In this document: piece by piece, positions 12,801-23,825 of the stretch
Layout: each line of letters begins with the position of its first letter
Numbering within the stretch: the first letter of the stretch is position 1
Assembly: GCF_022965805.1 (NCBI RefSeq)
Contig: NW_027331331.1
Span: 45,498 to 109,497, forward strand
Direction: 5' to 3'
Length of the DNA: 64,000 bases
DNA from: Primulina eburnea
Taxonomy: Eukaryota; Streptophyta; Magnoliopsida; Lamiales; Gesneriaceae
The notes under the pieces: generated by a model
What the model saw: only the letters and a program-made list of their open reading frames with translations
What the model was told of the DNA's origin: nothing
Databases searched by the model: none
Translations under genes and position numbers: made by a program

Positions 12801-15800
12801 CTTAGTCCTAGGCAACCCCAAAATAAAGTCCATAGAAATGTCAATCCAAGTTCTTTTTAAGAATTGCACGCAAAAGTGTTCCCCTATTGACAACTTCAGT
12901 TTGTCCATCCGTTTGAGGATGACAAGTAGTAGAAAATAACAATTTTGTGCCAAGTTTAGCCCATAAAGTCTTCCAAAAGTAACTCAAGAATTTAACATCG
13001 CGACGAGAAACAATAGTCCTAGGCATGCCACGCAACCTAACGACTTCTCTAAAGAACAAATCCGCAATGTTTGAAGCATCATCGGTTTTATGACAAGCTA
13101 TAAAATGTGCCATCTTAGAGAATCTATACACAACAACAAAAATAGAATCCCTCCCCTTCTTAGTCCTAGGCAACCCCAAAATAAAGTCCATAGAAATGTC
13201 AATCCAAGTTCTTTTTAAGAATAGCACGCAAAAGTGTTCCCAAAGTTCTATTGACAACTTCAGATTGTCCATCCGTTTGAGGATAACAAGTAGTAGAAAA
13301 CAACAATTTTGTGCCAAGTTTAGCCCATAAAGTCTTCCAAAAGTAACTCAAGAATTTAACATCGCGACGAGAAAAAATAGTCCTAGGCATGCCATGCAAC
13401 CTAGCGACTTATCTAAAGAACAAATCCGCTATGTTTGAAGCATCATCGGTTTTATGACAAGCTATAAAATGTGCCATCTTAGAGAATCTATCCACAACAA
13501 CAAAAATATAATCCCTCCCCTTCTAAGTCCTTGGCAACCCCAAAATAAAGTCCATAGAAATGTCAATCCAAGTTCTTTTTAAGAATAGCACGCAAAAGTG
13601 TTCCCAAAATTCTATTGACAACTTCAGTTTGTCCATCCGTTTGAGGATGACAAGTAGTAGAAAACAACAATTTTGTGCCAAGTTTATCCCATAAAGTCTT
13701 CCAAAAGTAACTCAAGAATTTAACATCGCGACGAGAAACAATAATCCTAGGCATGCCACGCAACCTAACGACTTCTCTAAAGAACAAATCCACAATGTTT
13801 GAAGCATCATCGGTTTTATGACAAGCTATAAAATGTGTCATCTTAGAGAATCTATCCACAACAACAAAAATAGAATCCCTCCCCTTCTTAGTCCTAGGCA
13901 ACCCCAAAATAAAGTCCATAGAAATGTCAATCCAAGTTCTTTTTAAGAATAGCACGCAAAAGTGTTCCCAAAATTCTATTGACAACTTCAGTTTGTCCAT
14001 CCGTTTGAGGATGACAAGTAGTAGAAAACAACAATTTGTGCCAAGTTTAGCTCATAAAGTATTCCTAAAGTAACTCAAGAATTTAACATCACGACGAGAA
14101 ACGATAGTCCTAGGCATGCCATGCAACCTAGCGACTTCTCTAAAGAACAAGTCAGCTACGTTTGAAGCATCATCGGTTTTATGACAAGCTATAAAATGTG
14201 CCATCTTAGAGAATCTATCCACAACAACAAAAATATAATCCCTCCCCTTCTAAGTCCTAGGCAACCCCAAAATAAAGTCCATAGAAATGTCAATCCAAGT
14301 TCTTTTTAAGAATAGCACGCAAAAGTGTTCCCAAAATTCTATTGATAACTTCAGTTTGTCCATTCGTTTGAGGATTACAAGTAGTAGAAAAAACAATTTT
14401 GTGCCAAGTTTATCCCATAAAGTCTTCCAAAAGTAACTCAAGAATTTAACATCGCGACGAGAAACAATAGTCCTAAGCATGCCACGCAACCTAACGACTT
14501 CTCTAATGAACAAATCCGCAATGTTTGAAGCATCATCGGTTTTATGACAAGCTATAAAATGTGCCATCTTAGAGAATCTATACACAACAACAAATATAGA
14601 ATCCCTCCCCTTCTTAGTCCTAGGCAACCCCAAAATAAAGTCCATAGAAATGTCAATCCAAGTTCTTTTTAAGAATTGCACGCAAAAGTGTTCCCAAAAT
14701 TCTATTGACAACTTCAGTTTGTCCATCCGTTTGAGGATGAAAAGTAGTAGAAAACAACAATTTTGTGCCAAGTTTAGCCCATAAAGTCTTCCAAAAATAA
14801 CTCAAGAATTTAACATCGCGACGAGAAACAATAGTCCTAGGCATGCCACGCAACCTAATGACTTCTCAAAAGAACAAATCCGCAATGTTTGAAGCATCAT
14901 CGGTATTTGACAAGCTATAAAATGTGCCATCTTACAGAATCTATACACAACAACAAATATAGAATCCCTCCCCTTCTTAGTCCTAGGCAACCCCAAAATA
15001 AAGTCCATAGAAATGTCAATCCAAGTTCTTTTTAAGAATTACACGCAAAAGTGTTCCCAAAATTCTATTGACGACTTCAGTTTGTCCATCCGTTTGAGGA
15101 TGACAAGTAGTAAAAAACAACAATTTTGTGCCAAGTTTAGCCCATAAAGTCTTCCAAAAGTAACTCAAGAATTTAACATCACGACGAGAAACAATAGTCC
15201 TAGGCATGCCACGCAACCTAACGAATTCTCTAAAGAACAAATCCGTAATGTTTGAAGCATCATCGGTTTTATGACAAGCTATAAAATGTGCCATCTTAGA
15301 GAATCTATACACAACAACAAAAATAGAATCCCTCCCCTTCTTAGTCCTAGGCAAGCCCAAAATAAAGTCCATAGAAATGTATATCCAAGTTATTTTTAAG
15401 AATAGCACGCAAAAGTATTCCCAAAGTTCTATTGACAACTTCAGTTTGTCCATCCGTTTGAGGATGACAAGTAGTAGAAAACAACAATTTTGTGCCAAGT
15501 TTAGCCCATAATGTATTCCAAAAGTAACTCAAGAATTTAACATCGCGACGAGAAACAATAGTCCTAGGCATGCCATGCAACCTAGCTACTTCTCTAAAGA
15601 ACAAATCCGCTATGTTTGAAGCATCATCGGTTTTATGACAAGCTATTAAATGTGCCATCTTAGAGAATCTATCCACAATAACAAAAATAGAATCCTTGCC
15701 CTTCTTATTCCTAGGCAACTCCAAAATAAAGTCCATAGAAATGTCAATCCAAGTTATTTTTAAGAATAGCACGCAAAAGTATTCCCAAAGTTCTATTGAC

Positions 15801-18241
15801 AACTTCAGTTTGTCCATCCGTTTGAGGATGACAAGTAGTAGAAAACAACAATTTTGTGCCAAGTTTAGCCCATAATGTATTCCAAAAGTAACTCAAGAAT
15901 TTAACATCGCGACGAGAAACAATAGTCCTAGGCATGCCACGCAACCTAACGACTTCTCTAAAGAACAAATCCGCAATTTTGAAGCATCATCGGTTTTATG
16001 ACAAGCTATAAAATGTGCCATCTTAGAGAATCTATCCACAACAACAAAAATAGAATCCCTCCCCTTCTTAGTCCTAGGCAACCCCAAAATAAAGTCCATA
16101 GAAATGTCAATCCAAGTTTTTTTTAAGAATAGCACGCAAAAGTGTTCCCAAAATTCTATTGACAACTTCAGTTTGTCCATCCGTTTGAGGATGACAAGTA
16201 GTAGAAAACAACAATTAGTGCCAAGTTTAGCCCATAAAGTATTCCAAAAGTAACTCAAGAATTTTACATCGCGACGAGAAACAATAGTCCTAGGCATGCC
16301 ACGCAACCTAACGACTTCTCTAAAGAACAAATCCGCAATGTTTGAAGCATCATCGGTTTTATGACAAGCTATAAAATGTGCCATCTTAGAGAATCTATAC
16401 ACAACAACAAAAATAGAATCCCTCCCCTTCTTAGTCCTAGGCAACCCCAAAATAAAGTCCATAGAAATGTCAATCCAAGTTCTTTTTAAGAATAGCACGC
16501 AAAAGTGTTCCCAAAGTTATATTGACAACTTCAGTTTGTCCTTCAGTTTGAGGATGACAAGTAGTAGAACACAACAATTTTGTGCCAAGTTTAGCCCAAA
16601 AAGTCTTCCAAAAGTAACTCAAGAATTTAACATCGCGACGAGAAACAATAGTCCTGGGCATGCCATGCAACCTAGCGACTTCTATAAAGAACAAATCCGC
16701 AATGTTTGAAGCATCATCGGTTTTATGACAAGCTATAAAATGTGCCATCTTAAAGAATCTATTCACAACAACGAAAATAGAATCCCTCCCCTTCTTAGTC
16801 CTAGGCAACCTAAAATAAAGTCCATAGAAATGTCAATCCAAGTTCTTTTTAAGAATAGCACGCAAAGGTGCTCCCAAAGTTCTATTGACAACTTCAGTTT
16901 GTCCATCAGTTTGAGGATAACAAGTAGTAGAAAACAACAATTTTGTGCCAAGTTTAGCCCATAAAGTCTTCCAAAAGTAACTCAAGAATTTAACATCGCG
17001 ACGAGAAACAATAGTCCTAGGCATGCCACACAACCTAACGATTTCTCTAAAGAACAAATCCGCAATGTTTGAAGCATCATCGGTTTTATGACAAGCTATA
17101 AAATGTGCCATCTTAGAGAATCTATCCACAACAACAAAAATAGAATCCCTCCCCTTCTTAGTCCTAGGCAACCCCAAAATAAAGTCCATAGAAATGTCAA
17201 TCCAAGTTCTTTTTAAGAATAGCACGCAAAAGTGTTCCCAAAATTCTATTGACAACTTCAGTTTGTCCATCCGTTTGAGGATGACAAGTAGTAGAAAACA
17301 ACAATTTGTGCCAAGTTTAGCTCATAAAGTATTCCAAAAGTAACTCAAGAATTTAACATCGCGACGAGAAACAATAGTCCTACGCATGCCATGCAACCTA
17401 GCGACTTCTCTAAAGAACAAATCAGCTACGTTTGAAGCATCATCAGTTTTATGACAAGCTATAAAATGTGCCATCTTAGAGAATCTATCCACAACAACAA
17501 AAATAGAATCCCTCCCCTTCTAAGTCCTAGGCAACCCCAAAATAAAGTCCATAGAAATGTCAATCCAAGTTCTTTTTAAGAATAGCACGCAAAAGTGTTC
17601 CCAAAATTCTATTGACAACTTCAGTTTGTCCATCCGTTTGAGGATGACAAGTAGTAGAAAACAACAATTTTGTGCCAAGTTTAGCCCATAAAGTCTTCCA
17701 AAAGTAACTCAAGAATTTAACATCGCGACGAGAAACAATAATCCTAGGCATGCCACGCAACCTAACGACTTCTCTAAAGAACAAATCCACAATGTTTGAA
17801 GCATCATCGGTTTTATGACAAGCTATAAAATGTGCCATCTTAGAAAATCTATACACAACAACAAATATAGAATCCCTCCCCTTCTTAGTCCTAGGCAACC
17901 CAGAATAAAGTCCATAGAAATGTCAATCCAAGTTCTTTTTAAGAATTGCACGCAAAAGTGTTCCCAAAATTCTATTGACAACTTCAGTTTGTCCATCCGT
18001 TTGAGGATGACAAGTAGTAGAAAACAACAATTTTGTGCCAAGTTTAGCCCATAAAGTCTTCCAAAAGTAACTCAAGAATTTAACATCGCGACGAGAAACA
18101 ATAGTCCTAGGCATGCCACACAACCTAACGACTTCTCTAAAGAACAAATCCGCAATGTTTGAAGCATCATCGGTTTTATGACAAGCTATAAAATGTGCCA
18201 TCTTAGAGAATCTATACACAACAACAAAAATAGAATCCCTC
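815..18241 (-). repeat. Satellite array, block 1: about 48 units of 363-364 bp derived from a Ty3/gypsy integrase core
   Basis: Hallmark strings such as gtcctaggcaaccccaaa and catcgcgacgagaaac recur every 363-364 bp across the block. On the minus strand each unit encodes a core from [18 protein letters not shown] through [34 protein letters not shown] and [14 protein letters not shown] to [10 protein letters not shown]. That is the catalytic core of a chromovirus-type Ty3/gypsy integrase, without the HHCC finger and C-terminal domain. The intact-frame unit is 364 bp (121 codons plus one base), so each junction shifts frame. A 363-bp variant lacks one T of the TTTT run in the region read as GTKLL. 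Scattered ORFs of 60-200 codons are relics; I do not call them genes. Two main unit types differ at RLHG/RLRG and other linked sites. Confidence 0.95.
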
Positions 18242-18367
18242 TGTAATGCCCGAGATTGAATTATTATAATCAGACGTTGATTAATTGACATGATTGAAGT
18301 CATACGAACTCAAATGATGAGGTCGGGCGTCGGTGCAAGGAAAACAAGATTTTTGTACAGAACTTGT

Positions 18368-18521
18368 GGCGCCCGAGCGGCAGAAAGTTACCGCTCGAGC
18401 GCCAATGCACCATAAGAAGGGATTTGGACAGAATGTCTGGCGCCCGAGCGGTAGTTTTTGACCGCTCGAGCGCCAGGCGATGGTGAGATGAGTACCCGGG
18501 CAGAAGGTTCGGCGCCCGGGC
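18368..18521. repeat. GC-rich inverted repeats (hairpins) in the solo LTR; the third is interrupted by the nested element
   Basis: Two hairpin-forming units, 18368-18403 and 18439-18474, pair GGCGCCCGAGCGGT-type and ACCGCTCGAGCGCC-type arms around a short loop. A third unit begins GGCGCCCGGGC at 18511. It is split after 18521 by the gypsy element and resumes at 27344 with tgtaatttttaaccgccc and a degenerate right arm. Confidence 0.8.
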
Positions 18522-18649
18522 TGTAAGGCTCGAAGATTTAGTTATCATAATCAGACTGATTTTGTTAATAATTAAGGTAATTGTAGATGTATTATATTGG
18601 ATTTAAAAAGGAAGGCAAAATGTATAAAAGAGAGGAGAAAGGTCGAAGC

Positions 18650-18915
18650 TCCAGCGCACATGCGCGAAGATATGCGCGCACATGCGCGTAAATTCCAGTA
18701 GCTTCGGCGCACGTGCGCGAGATAATGCGCGCATATGCGCGATACCTCCAGCAGCTATGGCGCACATGCGCGAGTTTAGTCGCGCATATGCGCGGTTGGT
18801 CCAGAAGCTTGGGCGCATATGCGCGAAAGGAACGGCGCATATGCGCGAGGTGTTGAATTGCCGAGACAGTAGGTCTCGCGCACATGCGCGAGTATTGCCG
18901 CGCATATGCGCGAGA
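18650..18915. repeat. Array of near-palindromic CGCGCATATGCGCG / CGCACATGCGCG motifs in U3
   Basis: About ten copies of a self-complementary motif with a CGCG-flanked CATATG or CACATG core, spaced roughly 15-40 bp apart. The 3' LTR copy is at 25507-25770 with a few base changes. A related array occurs in the solo LTR at 53640-53870. The density of CpG and alternating purine-pyrimidine is extreme compared with the AT-rich remainder of the LTR. Confidence 0.85.
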
Positions 18916-18956
18916 CGTGTAATGCCAAGGATGAGCCATGTGTTCGAACCATGCAA

Positions 18957-18967
18957 GATATATATAG
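18957..18967 (+). promoter_or_regulatory. Putative TATA box of the 5' LTR
   Basis: The stretch agatatatatagggg lies directly downstream of the CG-rich motif array. It is repeated at 25809-25819 in the 3' LTR. Transcription would be expected to start about 30 bp downstream, near 18990-19000; the start itself is not visible. Confidence 0.55.
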
Positions 18968-20150
18968 GGGATGGCTTATTTCCTTCTCATTTCAGCTGAG
19001 AATCACTGGGAAACTCCAGAGCAATTCCTCAAGATTCACTCATTTTAGAACTTAGATTTTACAAGATTTATACATCCAAACTTTGATACAAGTGGAGATT
19101 CTTGTTCCTCTCATCAAAGGCTTTAAAAGGATGTAAGTAGCTTTGAATTCCAACATGATTCAGATTTTATGTGTTGAAGAAATTAAGATGTGATAGTTAT
19201 AATGTGTTCTTGTAGTTATTGACACCGTAGAAATATAATCGGATCGAAGAACGGATGTTATATGTAATTGTTACGATTTTTATAGCATGTTTAGGGCTAA
19301 ATATGCAGATGTTGAGTACAATTACATGTTTGGGATGATAATTATGAGTTGAGGGTATTGATTATTGATATAGGTTAAGATATAGTTTGACCGGTATCGA
19401 GAAATCACGTCGTTATGCCGTCAAAGTTATACCGAAACTCATGATTGATTGTATATGTGTTGTTGAATTGGGGATTGATATTGTATGTCTCCACATTGCC
19501 ATTTCAGATTCAGCACACCTCACTTCGACTTCGAGACCTCGACATCGTTAAAGGTTTAGCAAAGAAAGGTATAAGTCAAGTTTTGTTTGGGGAGATGTAA
19601 CTCAAATAAGATATTATTTGAGTTTCCCAACCAAAATCACATACTAGTATTATTAGAGATATTGTAACATGTTTATGAATTGTGTATAGTATTATATTCA
19701 ATCTTTTAACATGTTTATGCTTTGATTTCAGAATTGTATTCAAGCATGTATAATCAGTGTGATATTCAGATATGAATATGATTATACGTTGTGTACATAT
19801 TGATATTCATTGCATCTAAGATAGGAGAGTCTTTGACAGGCATTGTCAAATAGCTAGACGTTTCGGTGTATCTCAGCATAGGAGTAGGTATTACTCTTAT
19901 TGCCGCCGTTGATTCAGCTCAGACCGAAGTCTAGGAATGAGACGTACATTACCCCGATTGGAGGGTAGGTAGTGACGTCTTATTCACACCGGGATCCCTA
20001 GAGTTCTAGTCGAGTCGAGTCCAGACATGGTTTGATTCGCATTGCATTGCATGTGCATATGATGTCATTCATGATAGCATGTTTCATGTTTAATTGATTA
20101 TATGCATGTATACATGTTTATACTGGGATTTGTTCCCACCGGTTTTCCAG

Positions 20151-20184
20151 CTGTTGTTATGTCTGTATGTGTGCATAACAACAG
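20151..20184 (+). other. Hairpin in the LTR R/U5 region, 10-bp perfect stem
   Basis: CTGTTGTTAT (20151-20160) pairs perfectly with ATAACAACAG (20175-20184) around a 14-nt loop. The same structure is at 27003-27036 in the 3' LTR, and in related LTRs at 28807-28841, 33442-33485 (minus) and 55162-55195. The eighth pair is T-A here, T-G in the 3' LTR and C-G in the others, so pairing is kept while the bases change. Confidence 0.7.
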
Positions 20185-20491
20185 GTGGGGCAGGATCTGG
20201 GTCACGCAGAGGATGAGAGACGGACATAGCGTGGTGATCACGGGCCTAGCAGAAAAAAACTAGTAGTTGTACTTTTGATATGTATTGTATTTAATTACTA
20301 GTTGTCGAATATGGATAGAACAAGACATGTTGTATCTTTTGTTTATAGATTATGTTGTTAATATCTATGGTGTATGCTTGAGTTATATAACATTAGAATC
20401 AATGTTAAAAGCAAAAATCTTGACCCACTTTTATAGTAATGATCCATTTAATCCCAAGAATAAGAATTAGAGCCCGGGTCCCCACAATAGG

Positions 20492-20503
20492 TGGTATCAG
20501 AGC
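20492..20503 (+). promoter_or_regulatory. Primer-binding site (initiator tRNA-Met type)
   Basis: TGGTATCAGAGC starts 5 bp after the 5' LTR end and is the standard plant LTR-retrotransposon site complementary to the 3' end of initiator tRNA-Met. Confidence 0.95.
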
Positions 20504-20738
20504 CGTAGGTTCTGTAGATTGAGATAAGATAGAATGAGCGGGGTAGATCGAGTCATCTTCCTTGCTTATGATGTGCTAGCATGTTTATTGCTTTCGTTAT
20601 TACATGTTGTTTATTATCTAATTGATTACAGCGTGTAATAAACTGAATCAGAACCGATTCTAGGTCAGAGGTAACTGACTAGAGGAGGGCTGAGACAGTT
20701 GTATATCTTGTATTCTAATCCGTTGGATTATTAGATAC

Positions 20739-23700
20739 ATGCCTCCTAGAAGAGCAGTTGTGCCAGTACGACCACCAGCGCTAGAACAGGGTAGCACATC
20801 CGGAGATCCTATGGATGTTACGGCGACCCCTATGGAGACGCTGTTGAAGCGATTCCAGTCATTCCGACCCCCGACCTTAAAAGGTACCGAGAATGCCATC
20901 GAGTGCGAAAGTTGGCTTGAGGATATTGAAATGTTATTCGACTCTTTGGAGTACAGTGATGAGAAGAGAGTGAAGCTCATTGGCCATCAACTGCAAGACA
21001 TTGCTAAACATTGGTGGTTGAATATCAAAAGAGCACTAGAACAGCGTGGCACTGAGATTACATGGAAAGTGTTCAAGACTGAGTTCTATCAGCGATTCTT
21101 CCCTGTATCCTATCGCAAAGATAAAGGCGCTGAATTTGCAAACCTGAGGCAAGGGCAATTGAACATTGAAGAGTACGTTGCTAAATTTTCTTCTTTGCTT
21201 CGCTTTGCACCTCACGCTTCAGGTAATGATGAGGCCATGGCAGATCAGTTTATAAATGGCCTGAATCCAGATATCTTTACGTTGGTCAATACTGGGAGAC
21301 CCGATAATTTCTCGGACGCATTGAATCGTGCCAAAGGAGCTGAAGCAGGATTGCTTAGGCAACGGAGTGTTCCGTATGTTGCTCCAAGTCCGAGACCGCC
21401 ACTACCTCCATCACAAGTTCCTCCTCCTCGATTCGAAAGTGGTGGTAGTAGCAGCGGACGCAAAGACCAGTTGAAAGCAAAGGGTAAACAGTTTAAGAGG
21501 GCAGGGAGCAGTTTTTCGAGCTCCAGCGGGTCAAGACAGAGAGGTTTTGGCCAGAGTCTAGAGGTGGCAAGTGGATATTGCAGTACTTGTGGAGGTAAGC
21601 ATGCCACAGAACAATGTCAAGGTGTAGTGGGCAGGTGTAACGTATGCAAACAACAGGGCCATTTTGCCAAGGTCTGTCCTCAGAGAAGTAGTGCATCGAG
21701 ATTCCAGGCTGCAGGATCGTCTGCCTCCGTGACTCAGCCTGAGAGGCAAGCGTCATCTGTTCACTCATTTCAGCCGCCACCAGCACAGACCCAGCCTCGA
21801 GCCAGAGGTGTCCAGCCAGTGAGTCAGCCTCAGAGACAACAGGCTCAGGTGTTTGCCTTAACTGAAGAGCAAGCACAGGATGCCCCAGTTGATGTCATTG
21901 CAGGTAACTGTTTTCTTTGCGGTTATCCTGCTTATATACTGATAGATACGGGTGCATCGCATACATTCATATCAGAACGATTTGCATTATTGCATTCTCT
22001 GCCTGTTGAATCGTTACTAGATGTCGTGTCTATTACTTCTCCGTTAGGAAGTGGTTTGATATCGGTAACTACGGTTAGACATTGCATTCTACAGTTTGAG
22101 GGGCATGAAATTGACCTAGATTGTATAGTGTTGGGTCTGGCTGATTTTTATTGTATAGTCGGTATCGACATGCTAACAAAGTACAGAGCTACCGTGGATT
22201 GTTTCCACAAGATTGTCAGATTCAGACCCGAAATGACAGACGAGTGGAAATTCTACGGGAAGGGTTCCAGATCTCGGATTCCCTTGATTTCGGCTCTTAC
22301 TATGAACAGATTGTTACAGAAAGGAGCAGATGGTTTCTTTATTTATGCTGTAGATATGCAAAAGTCGAGCCCGGCGTTGGCAGATATACCAGTAGTGCGG
22401 GAATTTGCTGATATTTTTCCAGATGAGATCCCAGGATTACCTCCGGTTCGTGAGGTAGACTTTAGTATTGATCTTACACCAGGTACCGTCCCTATTTCGA
22501 GAGCTCCGTACAGGATGGCACCCATCGAACTAAAAGAACTGAAAGCACAGTTAGAAGATCTTCTAGCCAAGGGATATATCCTACCTAGTGTATCTCCTTG
22601 GGGTGCTCCGGTGCTATTTGTGCGGAAGAAAGATGGTTCGATGCGTTTGTGTATTGATTACAGGCAACTAAACAAGGCAACGATCAAGAATAAATATCCT
22701 TTGCCTAGGATCGATGACTTATTTGATCAGCTGCAGGGATCCTCTGTGTATTCTAAGATTGACTTGCGATCCGGATATCATCAGCTTCGAGTTCGAGATG
22801 TAGATATACCGAAGACAGCATTTCGAACCAGGTATGGGCATTACGAATTTATTGTTATGCCTTTTGGTTTAACAAATGCTCCTGCGGTATTTATGGGATT
22901 GATGAATCAAATCTTTCAGAGGTATTTGGATGATTTTGTAATTGTTTTCATTGATGACATTTTGGTGTATTCGAAGAGTAGAAATGAGCATGCAGAGCAT
23001 CTCAGAATTGTTTTGCAGACGTTGAGAAACGAGCGACTGTATGCTAAATTATCAAAGTGTGAGTTTTGGCTGAACCGAGTTGTATTAATGGGGCATATCT
23101 TATCTGGAGATGGTATTTCTGTTGATCCGAGTAAAGTGGAAGCGGTGATCAGTTGGTCGAGACCGACTTCTGTACCAGAAATACACAGTTTCATGGGCCT
23201 AGCCGGATACTACCGAAGATTTATTCAAGATTTCTCCAGTATTGCCAAGCCAATAACTCAATTGACGCAAAAGAATGCACCGTTTGTTTGGTCAGAGGAG
23301 TGCGAGTCTAGCTTTCTAGAGTTGAAGAAAAGGATGACCAGTGCTCCAGTACTGACGATACCTTCAGGTACGGGTGATTTCGTTGTATATTGTGATGCTT
23401 CTCATAGAGGTTTGGGATGTGTTCTTATGCAGCGAGGCCATGTGATCGCATATGCCTCGAGACAATTGAATCCACATGAAGTTCGATACCCCATTCATGA
23501 TCTGGAATTGGCGGCTATCGTATTTGCATTAAAGATTTGGCGTCATTATCTCTATGGCGAAAAATTTGAGATCTTCTCCGATCACAAGAGCCTAAAGTAC
23601 CTATTCTCTCAATCAGAACTGAACATGAGGCAGCGTAGATGGCTAGATCTTCTGAAAGATTTTGACTGTGAAATCAAATATTATCCAGGGAAGTCAAATG

Positions 23701-23825
23701 CAGCAGCAGATGCCTTGAGTCGTAAGGTATGTTCTCTGTCCTTATCGACGATAGGTGTTAACAAGTTAGTTGAAAATTGCTGTACATCTGGATTAGAATT
23801 TGATACAGATAGTAAGCCACTATGA
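20739..23825 (+). CDS. gag-pol: Gag-protease-RT-RNase H polyprotein of the 8.8-kb gypsy element
   Basis: This 1028-codon ORF encodes the capsid and replication enzymes of the retrotransposon. The start [10 protein letters not shown] follows a leader of about 235 bp after the primer-binding site. A retrotransposon gag domain spans roughly residues 55-170. CX2CX4HX4C zinc knuckle ([14 protein letters not shown]) lies near residues 300-313, preceded by a CX2C...C cluster near 281. The aspartic protease motif [10 protein letters not shown] is at about 401-410. RT shows [13 protein letters not shown] and the catalytic FIDD (Asp739-Asp740). RNase H shows [10 protein letters not shown] with Asp886 and [21 protein letters not shown]. 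The frame ends at TGA 23823-23825, then continues open in the same frame into integrase. This fits one nonsense mutation in a single gag-pol frame; programmed readthrough is a less likely alternative. Confidence 0.95.
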   Translation: MPPRRAVVPVRPPALEQGSTSGDPMDVTATPMETLLKRFQSFRPPTLKGTENAIECESWLEDIEMLFDSLEYSDEKRVKLIGHQLQDIAKHWWLNIKRALEQRGTEITWKVFKTEFYQRFFPVSYRKDKGAEFANLRQGQLNIEEYVAKFSSLLRFAPHASGNDEAMADQFINGLNPDIFTLVNTGRPDNFSDALNRAKGAEAGLLRQRSVPYVAPSPRPPLPPSQVPPPRFESGGSSSGRKDQLKAKGKQFKRAGSSFSSSSGSRQRGFGQSLEVASGYCSTCGGKHATEQCQGVVGRCNVCKQQGHFAKVCPQRSSASRFQAAGSSASVTQPERQASSVHSFQPPPAQTQPRARGVQPVSQPQRQQAQVFALTEEQAQDAPVDVIAGNCFLCGYPAYILIDTGASHTFISERFALLHSLPVESLLDVVSITSPLGSGLISVTTVRHCILQFEGHEIDLDCIVLGLADFYCIVGIDMLTKYRATVDCFHKIVRFRPEMTDEWKFYGKGSRSRIPLISALTMNRLLQKGADGFFIYAVDMQKSSPALADIPVVREFADIFPDEIPGLPPVREVDFSIDLTPGTVPISRAPYRMAPIELKELKAQLEDLLAKGYILPSVSPWGAPVLFVRKKDGSMRLCIDYRQLNKATIKNKYPLPRIDDLFDQLQGSSVYSKIDLRSGYHQLRVRDVDIPKTAFRTRYGHYEFIVMPFGLTNAPAVFMGLMNQIFQRYLDDFVIVFIDDILVYSKSRNEHAEHLRIVLQTLRNERLYAKLSKCEFWLNRVVLMGHILSGDGISVDPSKVEAVISWSRPTSVPEIHSFMGLAGYYRRFIQDFSSIAKPITQLTQKNAPFVWSEECESSFLELKKRMTSAPVLTIPSGTGDFVVYCDASHRGLGCVLMQRGHVIAYASRQLNPHEVRYPIHDLELAAIVFALKIWRHYLYGEKFEIFSDHKSLKYLFSQSELNMRQRRWLDLLKDFDCEIKYYPGKSNAAADALSRKVCSLSLSTIGVNKLVENCCTSGLEFDTDSKPL

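Larger units (their letters stand above)
18522..20486 (+). repeat. 5' LTR of the 8.8-kb gypsy element
   Basis: Starts TGTAAGGCTCGAAG and ends GGGTCCCCACA. The U3 region carries the CGCGCATATGCGCG motif array (18650-18915), followed by a TATA box (18957-18967) and a long R/U5 region with a hairpin at 20151-20184. The small ORFs on both strands across the motif array (for example 18592-18956) only translate the repeats. The ORF at 20285-20470 recurs identically in the 3' LTR and resembles no family I know. Confidence 0.95.

Noticed and set aside
4015..18054. Plus-strand ORFs in the array (for example [16 protein letters not shown]...)
   Set aside because: They are antisense shadows of the integrase-derived unit, repeat with its period and match no family.
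978..18303. Dozens of minus-strand ORFs of 60-200 codons reading as integrase fragments
   Set aside because: They are all produced by the tandem satellite unit; start and stop positions follow the unit period and frame breaks. No complete domain set, leader or promoter accompanies them.
18592..18999. Overlapping ORFs on both strands rich in Ala, Arg, Cys and His (for example MRVNSSSFGARARDN)
   Set aside because: They translate the CGCGCATATGCGCG motif array, which stays open in several frames because it is GC-rich and periodic; the pattern recurs at 25445-25852 and 53534-54028.
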